A stretch of DNA of 64,000 nt from Sphingomicrobium sp. XHP0239. Its GTDB lineage: Bacteria; Pseudomonadota; Alphaproteobacteria; Sphingomonadales; Sphingomonadaceae. The translations under genes were made by a program, and so were the position numbers. The stretch lies in NCBI RefSeq assembly GCF_039555325.1, contig NZ_CP154608.1:1860001-1924000 (forward strand), given 5' to 3'. Shown piece by piece: positions 53,261 to 61,456 of this stretch. Numbering within the stretch: the stretch's first letter is position 1; every line of letters begins with the position of its first letter. The notes beneath the pieces were generated by a model. It was not told where the DNA came from, did not search any database, and was given only the letters and a program-made list of their open reading frames with translations.

Positions 53261-53676
53261 TGAGCGAGACCCCGCCCGTGAGCGCGCTGGCGCTGGAATT
53301 CACCGCGCAGGCCGATGACATCGATCAGTTCGGGCACGTCAATAATGCCGTCTGGGTCCGCTGGATTCAGGAGGTCGCCCGCACCCACTGGGAACGGGCC
53401 GCGCCCACCGAGCAGCAGGAGCGTCTCGCCTGGTTGGTGGTGCGCCACGAGATCGACTATCTGCGCCCGCTGCACGAAGGCGAGACCGCGGTCGCCAGGA
53501 CCTGGATCGACCCTGAGGTGCGGGGCGCGCGGTCGACCCGGCACGTGATCTTCGAACGGGACGGCAAGACGCTGGTGCGCGCAGCGACGGGGTGGGCGAT
53601 GATCGACCTCGCCACCGGAAGGGCGCAGCGGGTCCGCCCCGAACATCTGGCGCCTTTCCTGCCATCGGACGATTGA
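53257..53676 (+). CDS. Acyl-CoA thioesterase, 4HBT hotdog type
   Basis: A 139-residue hotdog-fold protein. The active-site helix region DIDQFGHVNNAVWVRWIQE carries the Asp and His-Val-Asn-Asn of the YbgC/4-hydroxybenzoyl-CoA thioesterase group; YLRPLHEGETAVARTWI and AATGWAMIDLATGRA follow. It hydrolyses acyl-CoA thioesters; the exact acyl chain is unknown. The start overlaps the upstream stop as ATGA; a second ATG directly follows in frame. Confidence 0.9.
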   Translation: MMSETPPVSALALEFTAQADDIDQFGHVNNAVWVRWIQEVARTHWERAAPTEQQERLAWLVVRHEIDYLRPLHEGETAVARTWIDPEVRGARSTRHVIFERDGKTLVRAATGWAMIDLATGRAQRVRPEHLAPFLPSDD

Positions 53677-53709
53677 CGTCACGCCGCCGGCGGCGCAGTC
53701 TTCGATGCC

Positions 53710-54351
53710 ATGACGCGCCCCATTCTCCACGATTACTACCGCAGCTCGGCAAGTTACCGGGTGCGGATCGGACTGAACCTCAAGGGCGTGGCCTATGACA
53801 GCCACAAGGTCGATCTGGCGGGCGGGGCGCAGAAGGAAGCGTCCTATCGCGCGCTCAATCCGCAGGGCTTCGTCCCGATGCTGGAGATCGACGGGCACCA
53901 GCTGACGCAGAGCCTCGCGATCCTCGACTATCTCGATGCGACGCGGGGCGACCCGCCGTTCCTGCCGAGCGACGATGCCGACCGCGCGCACGTCCTCGCG
54001 CTGGCGACGCTGGTGTCGTGCGACATCCATCCGCTCAACAACCTGCGCGTGCTGAAATATCTGAAAGGTCCGCTGGGGGTGGAGGAAGCCGCCAAGGACG
54101 AATGGTATCGCCACTGGGTGCGCGAGGGGTTCGATGCGCTCGAAAAGCTGGCGGCGCCGCGCGCGGGCACGTTCCTGTTCGGCGACGAACCCACGCTGGC
54201 CGACATCTGCCTGGTGCCGCAGCTCTACAACGCGCGCCGTTTCTCGGTCCCGATCGGCGATTATCCGCATCTGCGCCGCGCCGACGAGACCGCCAGCGCC
54301 CATCCCGCCTTTGCCGACGCCCACCCCGACAAGCAGGAGCAGAACGCATGA
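53710..54351 (+). CDS. maiA: Maleylacetoacetate isomerase (zeta-class GST)
   Basis: A 213-residue glutathione-dependent isomerase that turns maleylacetoacetate into fumarylacetoacetate. The zeta-class signature SSASYRVRIGLNLKGV is at residues 11-26, followed by NPQGFVPMLEIDG, the glutathione site LTQSLAILDYLD and the CDIHPLNNLRVLKYL helix typical of MaiA. It completes the tyrosine pathway with hmgA and fahA, which lie 9 kb away on the other strand. The class II aldolase-like gene overlaps its stop by ATGA. Confidence 0.94.
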   Translation: MTRPILHDYYRSSASYRVRIGLNLKGVAYDSHKVDLAGGAQKEASYRALNPQGFVPMLEIDGHQLTQSLAILDYLDATRGDPPFLPSDDADRAHVLALATLVSCDIHPLNNLRVLKYLKGPLGVEEAAKDEWYRHWVREGFDALEKLAAPRAGTFLFGDEPTLADICLVPQLYNARRFSVPIGDYPHLRRADETASAHPAFADAHPDKQEQNA

Positions 54352-55166
54352 CCCGCGCCGAAAAGATGACCGCCGCCATGCAGGGCGCCGAGCCGCTCGA
54401 CAGCACCGATATTCCCAGCCTCAAGGGCGAGGTGTCGGACGAGGAATGGGCGGTTCGCGTCGATCTGGCCGCCGCCTACCGGCTGGTGGCGCACTTCGGG
54501 TGGGACGATCTCATCTTCACGCATCTGTCGGCACGGGTGCCGGGGCCGGAACATCATTTCCTGCTCAACCCCTACAACCTCATGTTCGAGGAAGTGACGG
54601 CTTCCTCGCTGATCAAGGTGGACAAGCACGGTAACGCCGTCGGCGACACACCGTTCATGACCAACCCCGCCGGTTTCACCATTCATTCGGCGCTGCACAT
54701 GAACGTCGAGGACGCCGCGGCGGTGATGCATCTGCACACCCCCCACGGACAGGCGGTAGCGGCGCATAAGGACGGGCTCCTGCCGCTCACGCAGACCGCG
54801 ATGCTGGTGCTCGCCGATCTGGCGTTCCACGATTACGAAGGCGTCGCGGTCGACCTCGACGAACGCGAACGGCTGGTCGAGAATCTAGGCGACAAGAGCA
54901 TGATGATCCTGCGCAACCACGGCACGCTCGCCACCGGCGCGTCGGTCGGCGAATGTTTTCTCAAGCTCTATTACCTGGAACGGGCGTGCGAGGCGCAGAG
55001 CCTCGCGCTCGTCGCGGGGGAAAAGAACCTCAACCACCCGCCGCAGGGCGCGCCCGAAACCACCGCCGAACAGGGCGCTGCCGGGCTTCCCGTGGTCGCC
55101 AAGCTGCTGGCCTGGCCCGCGCTTCTTCGGCTGGCCCACCGGCTCGATCCGGATTTCGCGACCTAG
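54348..55166 (+). CDS. Class II aldolase/adducin-family protein
   Basis: A 272-residue zinc-dependent aldolase/adducin-head protein. The family core is visible: GWDDLIFTHLSARVPG, the metal-binding VMHLHTPHGQAVAAHKDGLL (two His) and MMILRNHGTLATGASVGECF (third His). Bacterial members include fuculose- and ribulose-phosphate enzymes, but this longer group, often labelled class II aldolase, has no settled substrate. Coupled by ATGA to maiA, so a link to tyrosine or acetoacetate metabolism is possible. Confidence 0.9.
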   Translation: MTRAEKMTAAMQGAEPLDSTDIPSLKGEVSDEEWAVRVDLAAAYRLVAHFGWDDLIFTHLSARVPGPEHHFLLNPYNLMFEEVTASSLIKVDKHGNAVGDTPFMTNPAGFTIHSALHMNVEDAAAVMHLHTPHGQAVAAHKDGLLPLTQTAMLVLADLAFHDYEGVAVDLDERERLVENLGDKSMMILRNHGTLATGASVGECFLKLYYLERACEAQSLALVAGEKNLNHPPQGAPETTAEQGAAGLPVVAKLLAWPALLRLAHRLDPDFAT

Positions 55167-55187
55167 AAACCCGTCGGCCGCAAGGGT

Positions 55188-55898
55188 TCAGCCCTTCGGC
55201 ACGATCCACAGCGCGCGTGCCAGCGCGAGGATGTCCCCATCGGCGTCGTGGATGACGCTGGCGGAGCGGTACTTCCGTCCGTCCTGTCCGAGCGGCCAGC
55301 CGGTGACGGTGAGGCGCTCGCCCGGTTCGGGGTGTCGCCGCACCTCCCCCTCGATCCCCGCTAGCAGCGCGGGCACGTCGACGAGCCCGGTCGCGAAATA
55401 GGAGGGGCAGTCAAGCGCTGCCCACAGATAACGGGTGGCGACACGGCCGCCCGGCGCGGCGAGATCGTCGGCCGGAACCCACGCATCCGCCGCCAGCTGC
55501 GTGTCGGGATCGCGCCCGGTGAGGAGGTGCAGCGCCTCCTCCGGATCGCGGCGAGGGCCGCAGACGAAACAGTCGGGCGCCATATGCTGCGCGATCGTGG
55601 GAAAACGCTCGCGCGCCCGCTCGATGTCGGCGGCGCCGGGCGGTGCGGGCGGATCGAGGTCGAGCGGCGCCTCGAGCCGCTGGCCTTCGACCAGCACCCG
55701 CTCCCCCTGCATCAACCGTGCACCGTCGCCGTCGGTCTCGATCGTCAACGGCGTGTCGAGCGGCGTGGGGGCCAGCAGCCGGATGCGCGCCGGGTCGCCG
55801 ATCGCCTCCGCGACCCGGCCCGACACATAGCCCCCGTTGCCCATGCCCGCGGGCCCCTGGAAACGCTTTTCGATGGTCAGGGAAACAGCTTGGCTCAT
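55188..55898 (-). CDS. Hotdog-fold thioesterase-like hypothetical protein
   Basis: A 236-residue protein with two related halves. The N-terminal part GPAGMGNGGYVSGRVAEAIG and the central CFVCGPRRDPEEALHL are typical of double-hotdog thioesterase-like proteins of actinobacteria and alphaproteobacteria. The C-terminal half includes TRYLWAALDCPSYFAT and ends ALARALWIVPKG. I start at the ATG at 55898; the frame stays open for 12 more codons. Substrate unknown. Convergent with the aldolase-like gene. Confidence 0.7.
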   Translation of the reverse strand: MSQAVSLTIEKRFQGPAGMGNGGYVSGRVAEAIGDPARIRLLAPTPLDTPLTIETDGDGARLMQGERVLVEGQRLEAPLDLDPPAPPGAADIERARERFPTIAQHMAPDCFVCGPRRDPEEALHLLTGRDPDTQLAADAWVPADDLAAPGGRVATRYLWAALDCPSYFATGLVDVPALLAGIEGEVRRHPEPGERLTVTGWPLGQDGRKYRSASVIHDADGDILALARALWIVPKG

Positions 55899-55968
55899 GG
55901 GCCGTTGGCTAGCGAAACGGGATCGCTTCGTCATCCCTCCCTATTCCTGTGCGCGAAAGGCCGACCCC

Positions 55969-56661
55969 ATGAAGATCCTCATCATCCTCACCAGTCATTC
56001 CGAACTCGGCGACACCGGCGAGAAGACCGGCTTCTGGCTCGAGGAGCTGGCGGCGCCTTATTATTCGCTCAAGGATGCGGGCCATTCGCTCATCCTCGCC
56101 TCGCCGAAGGGCGGACAGCCCCCGCTCGATCCGCGGTCGGACGAGGAGGACAGCCAGACCGACGCCACCCGGCGGTTCAAGAAGGACCCCGAGGCGCAGA
56201 TGGCGCTCGATACGACCAAGCAGCTGTCCGACATGGACGCCGAGCATTTCGACGCGATCTTCGTTCCCGGCGGTCACGGCCCGTTGTGGGACCTGGCCGA
56301 AGATGCCGATACCAAGCGGCTGATCGAGGCCACGCTGCGGTCGGGCAAGCCGGTGGGACTGGTCTGCCACGCCCCCGCGATCCTCAAACAGGTCGAAAGC
56401 GAGGACGGAACCCCGCTGGTTCGCGGACGCAAGATCACGGGCTTCACCAACGAGGAGGAGAAGGCGGTCGGCCTGTCGGACGTGGTGCCCTTCAGCCTCG
56501 AGGACGTGCTCAAGGAGCAGGGAGCCGAATGGAGCGAGGCCGACACGTTCGAGCCGCATGTCGTCGCCGACGGACTGCTCATCACTGGCCAGAACCCGCC
56601 GTCCAGCGCGCCGACGGCCGAGGCGCTCGTCAAGGCGCTGGAAGCGCGCGACGCGGGCTGA
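55969..56661 (+). CDS. DJ-1/PfpI-family protein (class I glutamine amidotransferase-like)
   Basis: A 230-residue protein of the Hsp31/DJ-1 superfamily. It shows ILIILTSHSELGDTGEKTGF, the Glu-bearing helix GFWLEELAAPYYSLKDAG, FVPGGHGPLWDL and the nucleophile cysteine in GLVCHAPAIL, and ends with a typical GQNPPSS segment. Members are glyoxalase III-like deglycases, chaperones or peptidases; the FWLEE/GGHG pattern is nearest the Hsp31-like group. It is a single gene with its own leader. Confidence 0.9.
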   Translation: MKILIILTSHSELGDTGEKTGFWLEELAAPYYSLKDAGHSLILASPKGGQPPLDPRSDEEDSQTDATRRFKKDPEAQMALDTTKQLSDMDAEHFDAIFVPGGHGPLWDLAEDADTKRLIEATLRSGKPVGLVCHAPAILKQVESEDGTPLVRGRKITGFTNEEEKAVGLSDVVPFSLEDVLKEQGAEWSEADTFEPHVVADGLLITGQNPPSSAPTAEALVKALEARDAG

Positions 56662-56730
56662 CCACTGAGGCTTGCGCCCGCCTGCCCGCGCTGTCATTCC
56701 CTAGGTCGGGGAAGGGACGCGGGCGGAGCG

Positions 56731-57690
56731 ATGGCTAGCTTGTCAGATGGATTAATCGGCCACACCGGTTTCGTCGGCGGGCAACTCGCGCGCGACCATG
56801 AGTTCGCGCACCGCTACAATTCCTCCAATGTCGCGTCGATCGACGGCCAGGCGTTCGGCACGCTCGTATGCGCCGCCGCGCCGGGATCGATGGTCGCCGC
56901 CAACGGCGCACCCAACGACGATGCCGCCGCCATCGACGCGCTCGTCGACCGCCTCCGCGCCACTCGCGCGGAACGCTTCGTGCTGGTCTCGACCATCGCG
57001 GTGCTGGGCGACTGGGGCGGTGGACTCGACGAGGGAACCCAAGATTTCGAGACCGACAAGGCCTACGGGCGCCACCGCCGGGCGCTCGAAGTCGCGTGTG
57101 CCGCGCATTTCGACCGCTGCCTGATCGTCCGCCTTCCCGCCCTCTACGGCGAGGGACTGCGCAAGAACTTCCTCTTTGACCTCGCCAATCCCGTGCCCTC
57201 GCTTCTCAAGGAACCGGCATGGGACGAGCTGGTCGCCACCCTCCCCGACGGCCTTCGCAAAACCCTGACCGACGCGTTCGCGGCGCCCGGCGCGGCGGGC
57301 TGGGCTAGGCTCGACCGCGCGGCGCTGAACGCCCACCCCGGTCGCACCGCGCTCGAGGCAGAACTTCGCGCGACCGCACGCTGCTCGCTCCGCTTCCACC
57401 ACCCCGACACCCAGCTCCAATGCTACGGCATCGACCGGCTATGGCGCGACATCCACCTCGCGCTCGACGCCGGCATCGGCACGCTCCACGCCGCGCCCGA
57501 GCAATTAAAGGTCGCCGACATTTACCGCGCAATCACGGGCAACGAGATGCCGACGTCGGCCGCCGCACCGCACGTCGAGGACATGCACAGCCGTCACGCC
57601 GGTCTGTGGGATCGGCCTGTGCCCTACATCGAGGGCGCGGACAGTGTGCTAACCCGGTTGAAAGCATTCATGGCTAGGGATGGCGCATGA
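56731..57690 (+). CDS. NAD-dependent epimerase/dehydratase-like SDR
   Basis: A 319-residue extended-SDR-like protein. The dinucleotide loop is GLIGHTGFVGGQLA near the N-terminus; VLVSTIAVLGDW and the YGRHRRALE Tyr-x3-Arg segment stand where the SDR Tyr-x3-Lys pair would be, so the catalytic lysine is replaced by arginine. LIVRLPALYGEGLRKNFLFD follows. It is the first of six overlapping genes (56731-63237). It probably acts on a nucleotide sugar, but activity is uncertain because of the altered motif. Confidence 0.8.
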   Translation: MASLSDGLIGHTGFVGGQLARDHEFAHRYNSSNVASIDGQAFGTLVCAAAPGSMVAANGAPNDDAAAIDALVDRLRATRAERFVLVSTIAVLGDWGGGLDEGTQDFETDKAYGRHRRALEVACAAHFDRCLIVRLPALYGEGLRKNFLFDLANPVPSLLKEPAWDELVATLPDGLRKTLTDAFAAPGAAGWARLDRAALNAHPGRTALEAELRATARCSLRFHHPDTQLQCYGIDRLWRDIHLALDAGIGTLHAAPEQLKVADIYRAITGNEMPTSAAAPHVEDMHSRHAGLWDRPVPYIEGADSVLTRLKAFMARDGA

Positions 57691-58520
57691 TTTTCGCCAT
57701 GTCCAACATCGCCTGGGCGCCCGACGAACGGCTCGGCGCCTATGCCGCTCTCGCCGAGGCGGGGATAAGCGGGCTCGAGATCGCACCCGGCATCCTGTTC
57801 GACGGCGCCGAGGATCCGATGGACCCCGACATCGCCACCGCCGAGCGCGCGATGGGAGAGCTCGCCGATCATGGCCTCGCGCTCGTCTCGATGCAGTCGC
57901 TACTCTACGGGGTAGAGGATGCGGCGTTGTTCGGCGATGCCCGCCAGCGGCAGCGTTTTGCCGACGCGATGCACCGCGCGATCGACCTCGCGGGCCGCTT
58001 CGCCATACCCAACGTCGTGTTCGGCTCGCCCCGCCAGCGGGTGATTCCCAAAGGCGCGAACGACGAGGCCGCCATCGATCATGCGGCGACTACCTTCGCG
58101 AGCTTCGCCGACCGCGCCGCCGAGGCGGGGACGGTCATCGCGATGGAGCCCAACCCCGCGGCCTATGGCACCAATTTCCTCACCTCGCTGCAGGAAGCCA
58201 TTGGGTTCGTCGCCGCCGTGAACCATCCCGCGCTACGACTGAATTTCGACCTCGGCGCCATCATCATGAACGGCGATGCTGCGCGCGCCGCCGACCTCGC
58301 TCGCGCGGTCGCGAGCCACGTTCATCACGTCCATGTGTCCGAGCCCGATCTCGCCCCCGCCCCCGCCGATCCGGCGGCGCTCGCCCCCGTGCTCGCCGCG
58401 CTCGCGGAGAAGGGCTACGACCGGGCGGTCTCGATCGAGATGCGCCGCACAGACGAGGGGCTCGCCGCCGTCACGTCGCGCATAGCCGCGCTCGCCCAGG
58501 CCAGGAAATTGTGTTCATGA
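57687..58520 (+). CDS. Sugar phosphate isomerase/epimerase-like TIM barrel
   Basis: A 277-residue AP-endonuclease-2-type TIM barrel. Metal ligands are visible at the ends of strands: AMEPNPAAYGTNF (Glu), RLNFDLGAI (Asp), HHVHVSEPDL (His) and VSIEMRRTD (Glu). Relatives are hydroxypyruvate, tagatose or myo-inosose isomerases/epimerases. Coupled by ATGA on both sides to the SDR gene and the next gene, so it probably supplies or alters a sugar for the same pathway. Confidence 0.87.
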   Translation: MIFAMSNIAWAPDERLGAYAALAEAGISGLEIAPGILFDGAEDPMDPDIATAERAMGELADHGLALVSMQSLLYGVEDAALFGDARQRQRFADAMHRAIDLAGRFAIPNVVFGSPRQRVIPKGANDEAAIDHAATTFASFADRAAEAGTVIAMEPNPAAYGTNFLTSLQEAIGFVAAVNHPALRLNFDLGAIIMNGDAARAADLARAVASHVHHVHVSEPDLAPAPADPAALAPVLAALAEKGYDRAVSIEMRRTDEGLAAVTSRIAALAQARKLCS

Positions 58521-59536
58521 CCGCCGACACCAAGCGCCGCGAGGACGTCCTCGTTTCCGCCTGCATCCCCGATTGCCCGCCCTCGCAGGATGCGCGCGAG
58601 GCGGTTCGCGCGCTTGCCGCCGCGCTCGACGCGCGCTTCCGTTTTCGCGAGATCCTTCTGATCGTCGACGAAGCCGGCCATGAAGCCTATCTCGATCTCG
58701 TGTCCGAGGTCGGCGAGGTGCGACTGTTCGCGGTCCCCCGGGCCACGAGCCACTATGAGCGCCGTGCCATCGCCGCGACCGAGGCGATCGGCGACGTGAC
58801 GCTTATCGTCCATTATGGCGAACTGGGCGCGATCGACGCGGTCGCGATGATCGAGGAGGCCCACGCCGACGAACGCGCCATCCGCGTCCGCCGCCCGCGC
58901 GAGAGCGTGGTGATGGCGGGTCTCGCCGCGCCGCTCGTCGGCCTCGGCCGCGCGGCGGGGTTTAACGTGGACCTGCGCGACCTGCAGTCGGTCGCGGTGT
59001 CGCGCACGATCCTCAATCGCCTGCTCCAGCACCCGCAGCCCGACCTCGCGCTGCGCTTCATTCCGCGCGAGCCCGGCCTCGAGGAAACGCACCGCGCCCC
59101 TGCCCGCCCTACGCGCGGTGGCGGCGACATGGCGCGGCTGGGGCGGCGGCTGCAATTGCTCCAGAAGCTGCTCGTCTATTCGGCGCCCAGCCTGCTGGTA
59201 CTGGTCACCTTGAGTTCGGCGCTGCTGGTGCTGCTCGGCTTCGGCTATGCGCTCTACACCGTGTTCGTCTTCCTCACCGTCGACAATATCGCGCCCGGCT
59301 GGCTGACGACCTCCTCGATGCTGAGCTTTACCGCCATCTTCCTCGGCATCGCGATCCTCGGTCTCAGCCTTGGGCTCCAGCGCCTTTTCTCGCAATTAGG
59401 TCGCGCGGGCTTTGCGGACCGGGCGTTCGAGATCAACCGCGTCGACCTGTTCGGCAAGGTGGCGGGCGACCTCAACGTCAACGTCGCGAGCGATCCTGCC
59501 ACAGCCGTCGCCGATACCGATGCCGACCCGCGCTGA
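58517..59536 (+). CDS. Degenerate glycosyltransferase-like protein with two C-terminal membrane spans
   Basis: A 339-residue protein. Residues 1-200 have a GT-A-like start (VLVSACIPDCPPS, then EILLIVDEAGHEAYLDLVSE) but no clear DXD metal motif. Residues about 217-253 (YSAPSLLVLVTLSSALLVLL) and 262-290 (SMLSFTAIFLGIAILGLSLG) are membrane spans, placed like those of polyprenyl-phosphate glycosyltransferases (GtrB type). The ending FADRAFEINRVDLF is not known to me. Coupled by ATGA to the gene before and overlapping the next by 17 bases. It may be a partner or an inactive relative of the true glycosyltransferase at 60671. Confidence 0.65.
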   Translation: MTADTKRREDVLVSACIPDCPPSQDAREAVRALAAALDARFRFREILLIVDEAGHEAYLDLVSEVGEVRLFAVPRATSHYERRAIAATEAIGDVTLIVHYGELGAIDAVAMIEEAHADERAIRVRRPRESVVMAGLAAPLVGLGRAAGFNVDLRDLQSVAVSRTILNRLLQHPQPDLALRFIPREPGLEETHRAPARPTRGGGDMARLGRRLQLLQKLLVYSAPSLLVLVTLSSALLVLLGFGYALYTVFVFLTVDNIAPGWLTTSSMLSFTAIFLGIAILGLSLGLQRLFSQLGRAGFADRAFEINRVDLFGKVAGDLNVNVASDPATAVADTDADPR

Positions 59537-60674
59537 GCCGGATTACCTGATCGTCGGCGGCGGCTTCTACGGCTGCGCGCTGGCGCTGTTCCTCGCCTCG
59601 GTGTCGGACAATGTCACGCTCGTCGAAGCGGGCGACACGCTGCTGATGCGTGCGTCTCGGGTCAACCAGGCGCGCGTCCACACCGGCTTCCACTACCCCC
59701 GTTCGGCGCTGACCGCGGTCAAGTCGATGATGCTGCACCGCCGCTTCATGGCTGACTTCCCCGACGCGGTGAGCGAGGAACGGCCGATGCTCTACGCCAT
59801 TGCGCGGCACCGCTCCAAGGTCAGCGCGCGCCGCTTCGAGCGGATGTTCCGCGAACTGGGCGCCCCCATCGCCCCCGCCTCAATCCGCGACGAGGCCTTG
59901 TTCAACGCCGACATGGTCGAGCAGGTGTTCGAATGCCGCGAGGCGACCTTCGACCACCGGATGCTGCGCGAGCGCATGGCCGAGAGGCTCGACGCCTCGA
60001 GCGTCGAGGTGCGACTCAACACGAACGTCGAGGCCATCAAGGAGACCGCGACCGGAGTCGAGGTCGGCCTGTCGGGCGGCGAGACGTTGCGCGTGGGCAC
60101 ACTGTTCAACATCACCTATTCGGGTATCAATCATCTGCTCGAGAAAGCCGGCAAGCGCCGCGCGCCATTGAAGCACGAGCTGGCCGAACTGGCGATTGTC
60201 GAAGTGCCGCCCGCGCTGGTGGGGCTCAACGTCACGCTGATGGACGGGCCCTTCTTCTCGTGCATGAGCTATCCCTCTATGGGGCTCCACTCACTCACCC
60301 ATGTCCGCTACACCCCGCACATGTCGTGGAAGGACGACGGCAGCGTGCCGAGCCGCGACCCCTATGCCGTGCTCGACGCCGCAGGCCTCGAGAGCCGCGC
60401 CCCTCATATGATCCGCGACGCCGCGCGCTACCTGCCCGCGCTCGCCGATGCCCGCCATGAAACGAGCCTCTACGAAGTGAAGACCATCCTCACTCAGAAC
60501 GAACGCGACGACGGTCGCCCGATCCTTTACCAGCGCGGCCCCGCTAACAGCCGCATCGTGTCGGTGCTGGGCGGCAAGATCGACAATATCTACGACCTAT
60601 TCGACCTTGTCCGTCAGTCGGACCCGGCGCTGGCGGGGGCGAGCGAGAAGCTTCTGGTGGAAGCGCGCGCATGA
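59520..60674 (+). CDS. FAD-dependent oxidoreductase (DAO-like)
   Basis: A 384-residue flavoprotein. The FAD site is DYLIVGGGFYGCALALFLAS, followed by VTLVEAGDTLLMRAS, VNQARVHTGFHYPRS (the covalent/flavin-near region of DAO enzymes) and a late flavin segment SRIVSVLGGKIDNIYDLFD. It lies inside the overlapping operon, with a 17-base overlap to the preceding gene and an ATGA overlap to the next. It probably oxidises a sugar- or lipid-linked amine or hydroxyl; the substrate is unknown. Confidence 0.85.
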   Translation: MPTRAEPDYLIVGGGFYGCALALFLASVSDNVTLVEAGDTLLMRASRVNQARVHTGFHYPRSALTAVKSMMLHRRFMADFPDAVSEERPMLYAIARHRSKVSARRFERMFRELGAPIAPASIRDEALFNADMVEQVFECREATFDHRMLRERMAERLDASSVEVRLNTNVEAIKETATGVEVGLSGGETLRVGTLFNITYSGINHLLEKAGKRRAPLKHELAELAIVEVPPALVGLNVTLMDGPFFSCMSYPSMGLHSLTHVRYTPHMSWKDDGSVPSRDPYAVLDAAGLESRAPHMIRDAARYLPALADARHETSLYEVKTILTQNERDDGRPILYQRGPANSRIVSVLGGKIDNIYDLFDLVRQSDPALAGASEKLLVEARA

Positions 60675-61456
60675 GCGATCGCTCCACCCGCGATGTTCCG
60701 GCCTTCCACGCGCAGCTCATGGGCGAGAAGCGCCATAACCATGCACTCGTCATCCCAGTCCTAAACGAGGGCGCGCGGATCGGCAATCAACTGGCCCGCC
60801 TCGCCGCCGCGTCGCCGCCCGTCGACATCGTCATCGCCGATGGGGGCAGCAGTGACGGCTCGCTCACCGAGGAGATTCTGCGCGAGAAGGGGGTGCGCGC
60901 GCTGCTCATAAAGACGGGACGCGGGAAGCTCTCGGCGCAGCTGCGCATGGCCTACGCCTGGTGCCTCGACGAAGGCTATGCGGGCATCGTCACGATGGAC
61001 GGCAACGACAAGGACGGGGTCGAGGCGGTCGCTGCCATCGTCGCCGCGCTCGAAGACGGCGCCGACTACGTGCAGGGCTCGCGCTATCTCGTGGGCGGCG
61101 AGGCGATCAACACGCCGCTGGAGCGCACGGTCGCCAACCGTTACATCCACGCGCCGCTCTTGAGCCTCGGCGCGGGACGGCGGTTCACCGATACCACAAA
61201 CGGCTTTCGCGGCTATTCGGCGCGCTATCTTGAAGACCCGCGCGTTCAGCCCTTCCGCAATGTCTTCCAGACCTACGAGTTGCTCTTCTACCTGACCGTG
61301 CGCGCTAGTCAGGTGGGGTTAGACGTGCGCGACGTGCCCGTCAGCCGTGCCTATCCTGACGACGGCACGGTGCCGACCAAGATTGGCGGCTGGGCGTCGA
61401 AGCTCGACATGCTCGGCCAGACGCTCGCCGCCGCACGCGGAAAGTTCGCGCCGTGA
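60671..61456 (+). CDS. Glycosyltransferase family 2, dolichol-phosphate-mannose-synthase-like
   Basis: A 261-residue GT2 enzyme. It has ALVIPVLNEGARIGNQLARL, DIVIADGGSSDGSLTE (nucleotide binding), VTMDGNDKDG (DXD-like metal site) and YVQGSRYLVGGEA, matching DPM1/polyprenyl-phosphate glycosyltransferases. No membrane anchor is present, so it may dock on the two-span protein at 58517. It transfers a sugar from a nucleotide donor, probably to a lipid carrier. Coupled by ATGA and GTGA to its neighbours. Confidence 0.9.
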   Translation: MSDRSTRDVPAFHAQLMGEKRHNHALVIPVLNEGARIGNQLARLAAASPPVDIVIADGGSSDGSLTEEILREKGVRALLIKTGRGKLSAQLRMAYAWCLDEGYAGIVTMDGNDKDGVEAVAAIVAALEDGADYVQGSRYLVGGEAINTPLERTVANRYIHAPLLSLGAGRRFTDTTNGFRGYSARYLEDPRVQPFRNVFQTYELLFYLTVRASQVGLDVRDVPVSRAYPDDGTVPTKIGGWASKLDMLGQTLAAARGKFAP

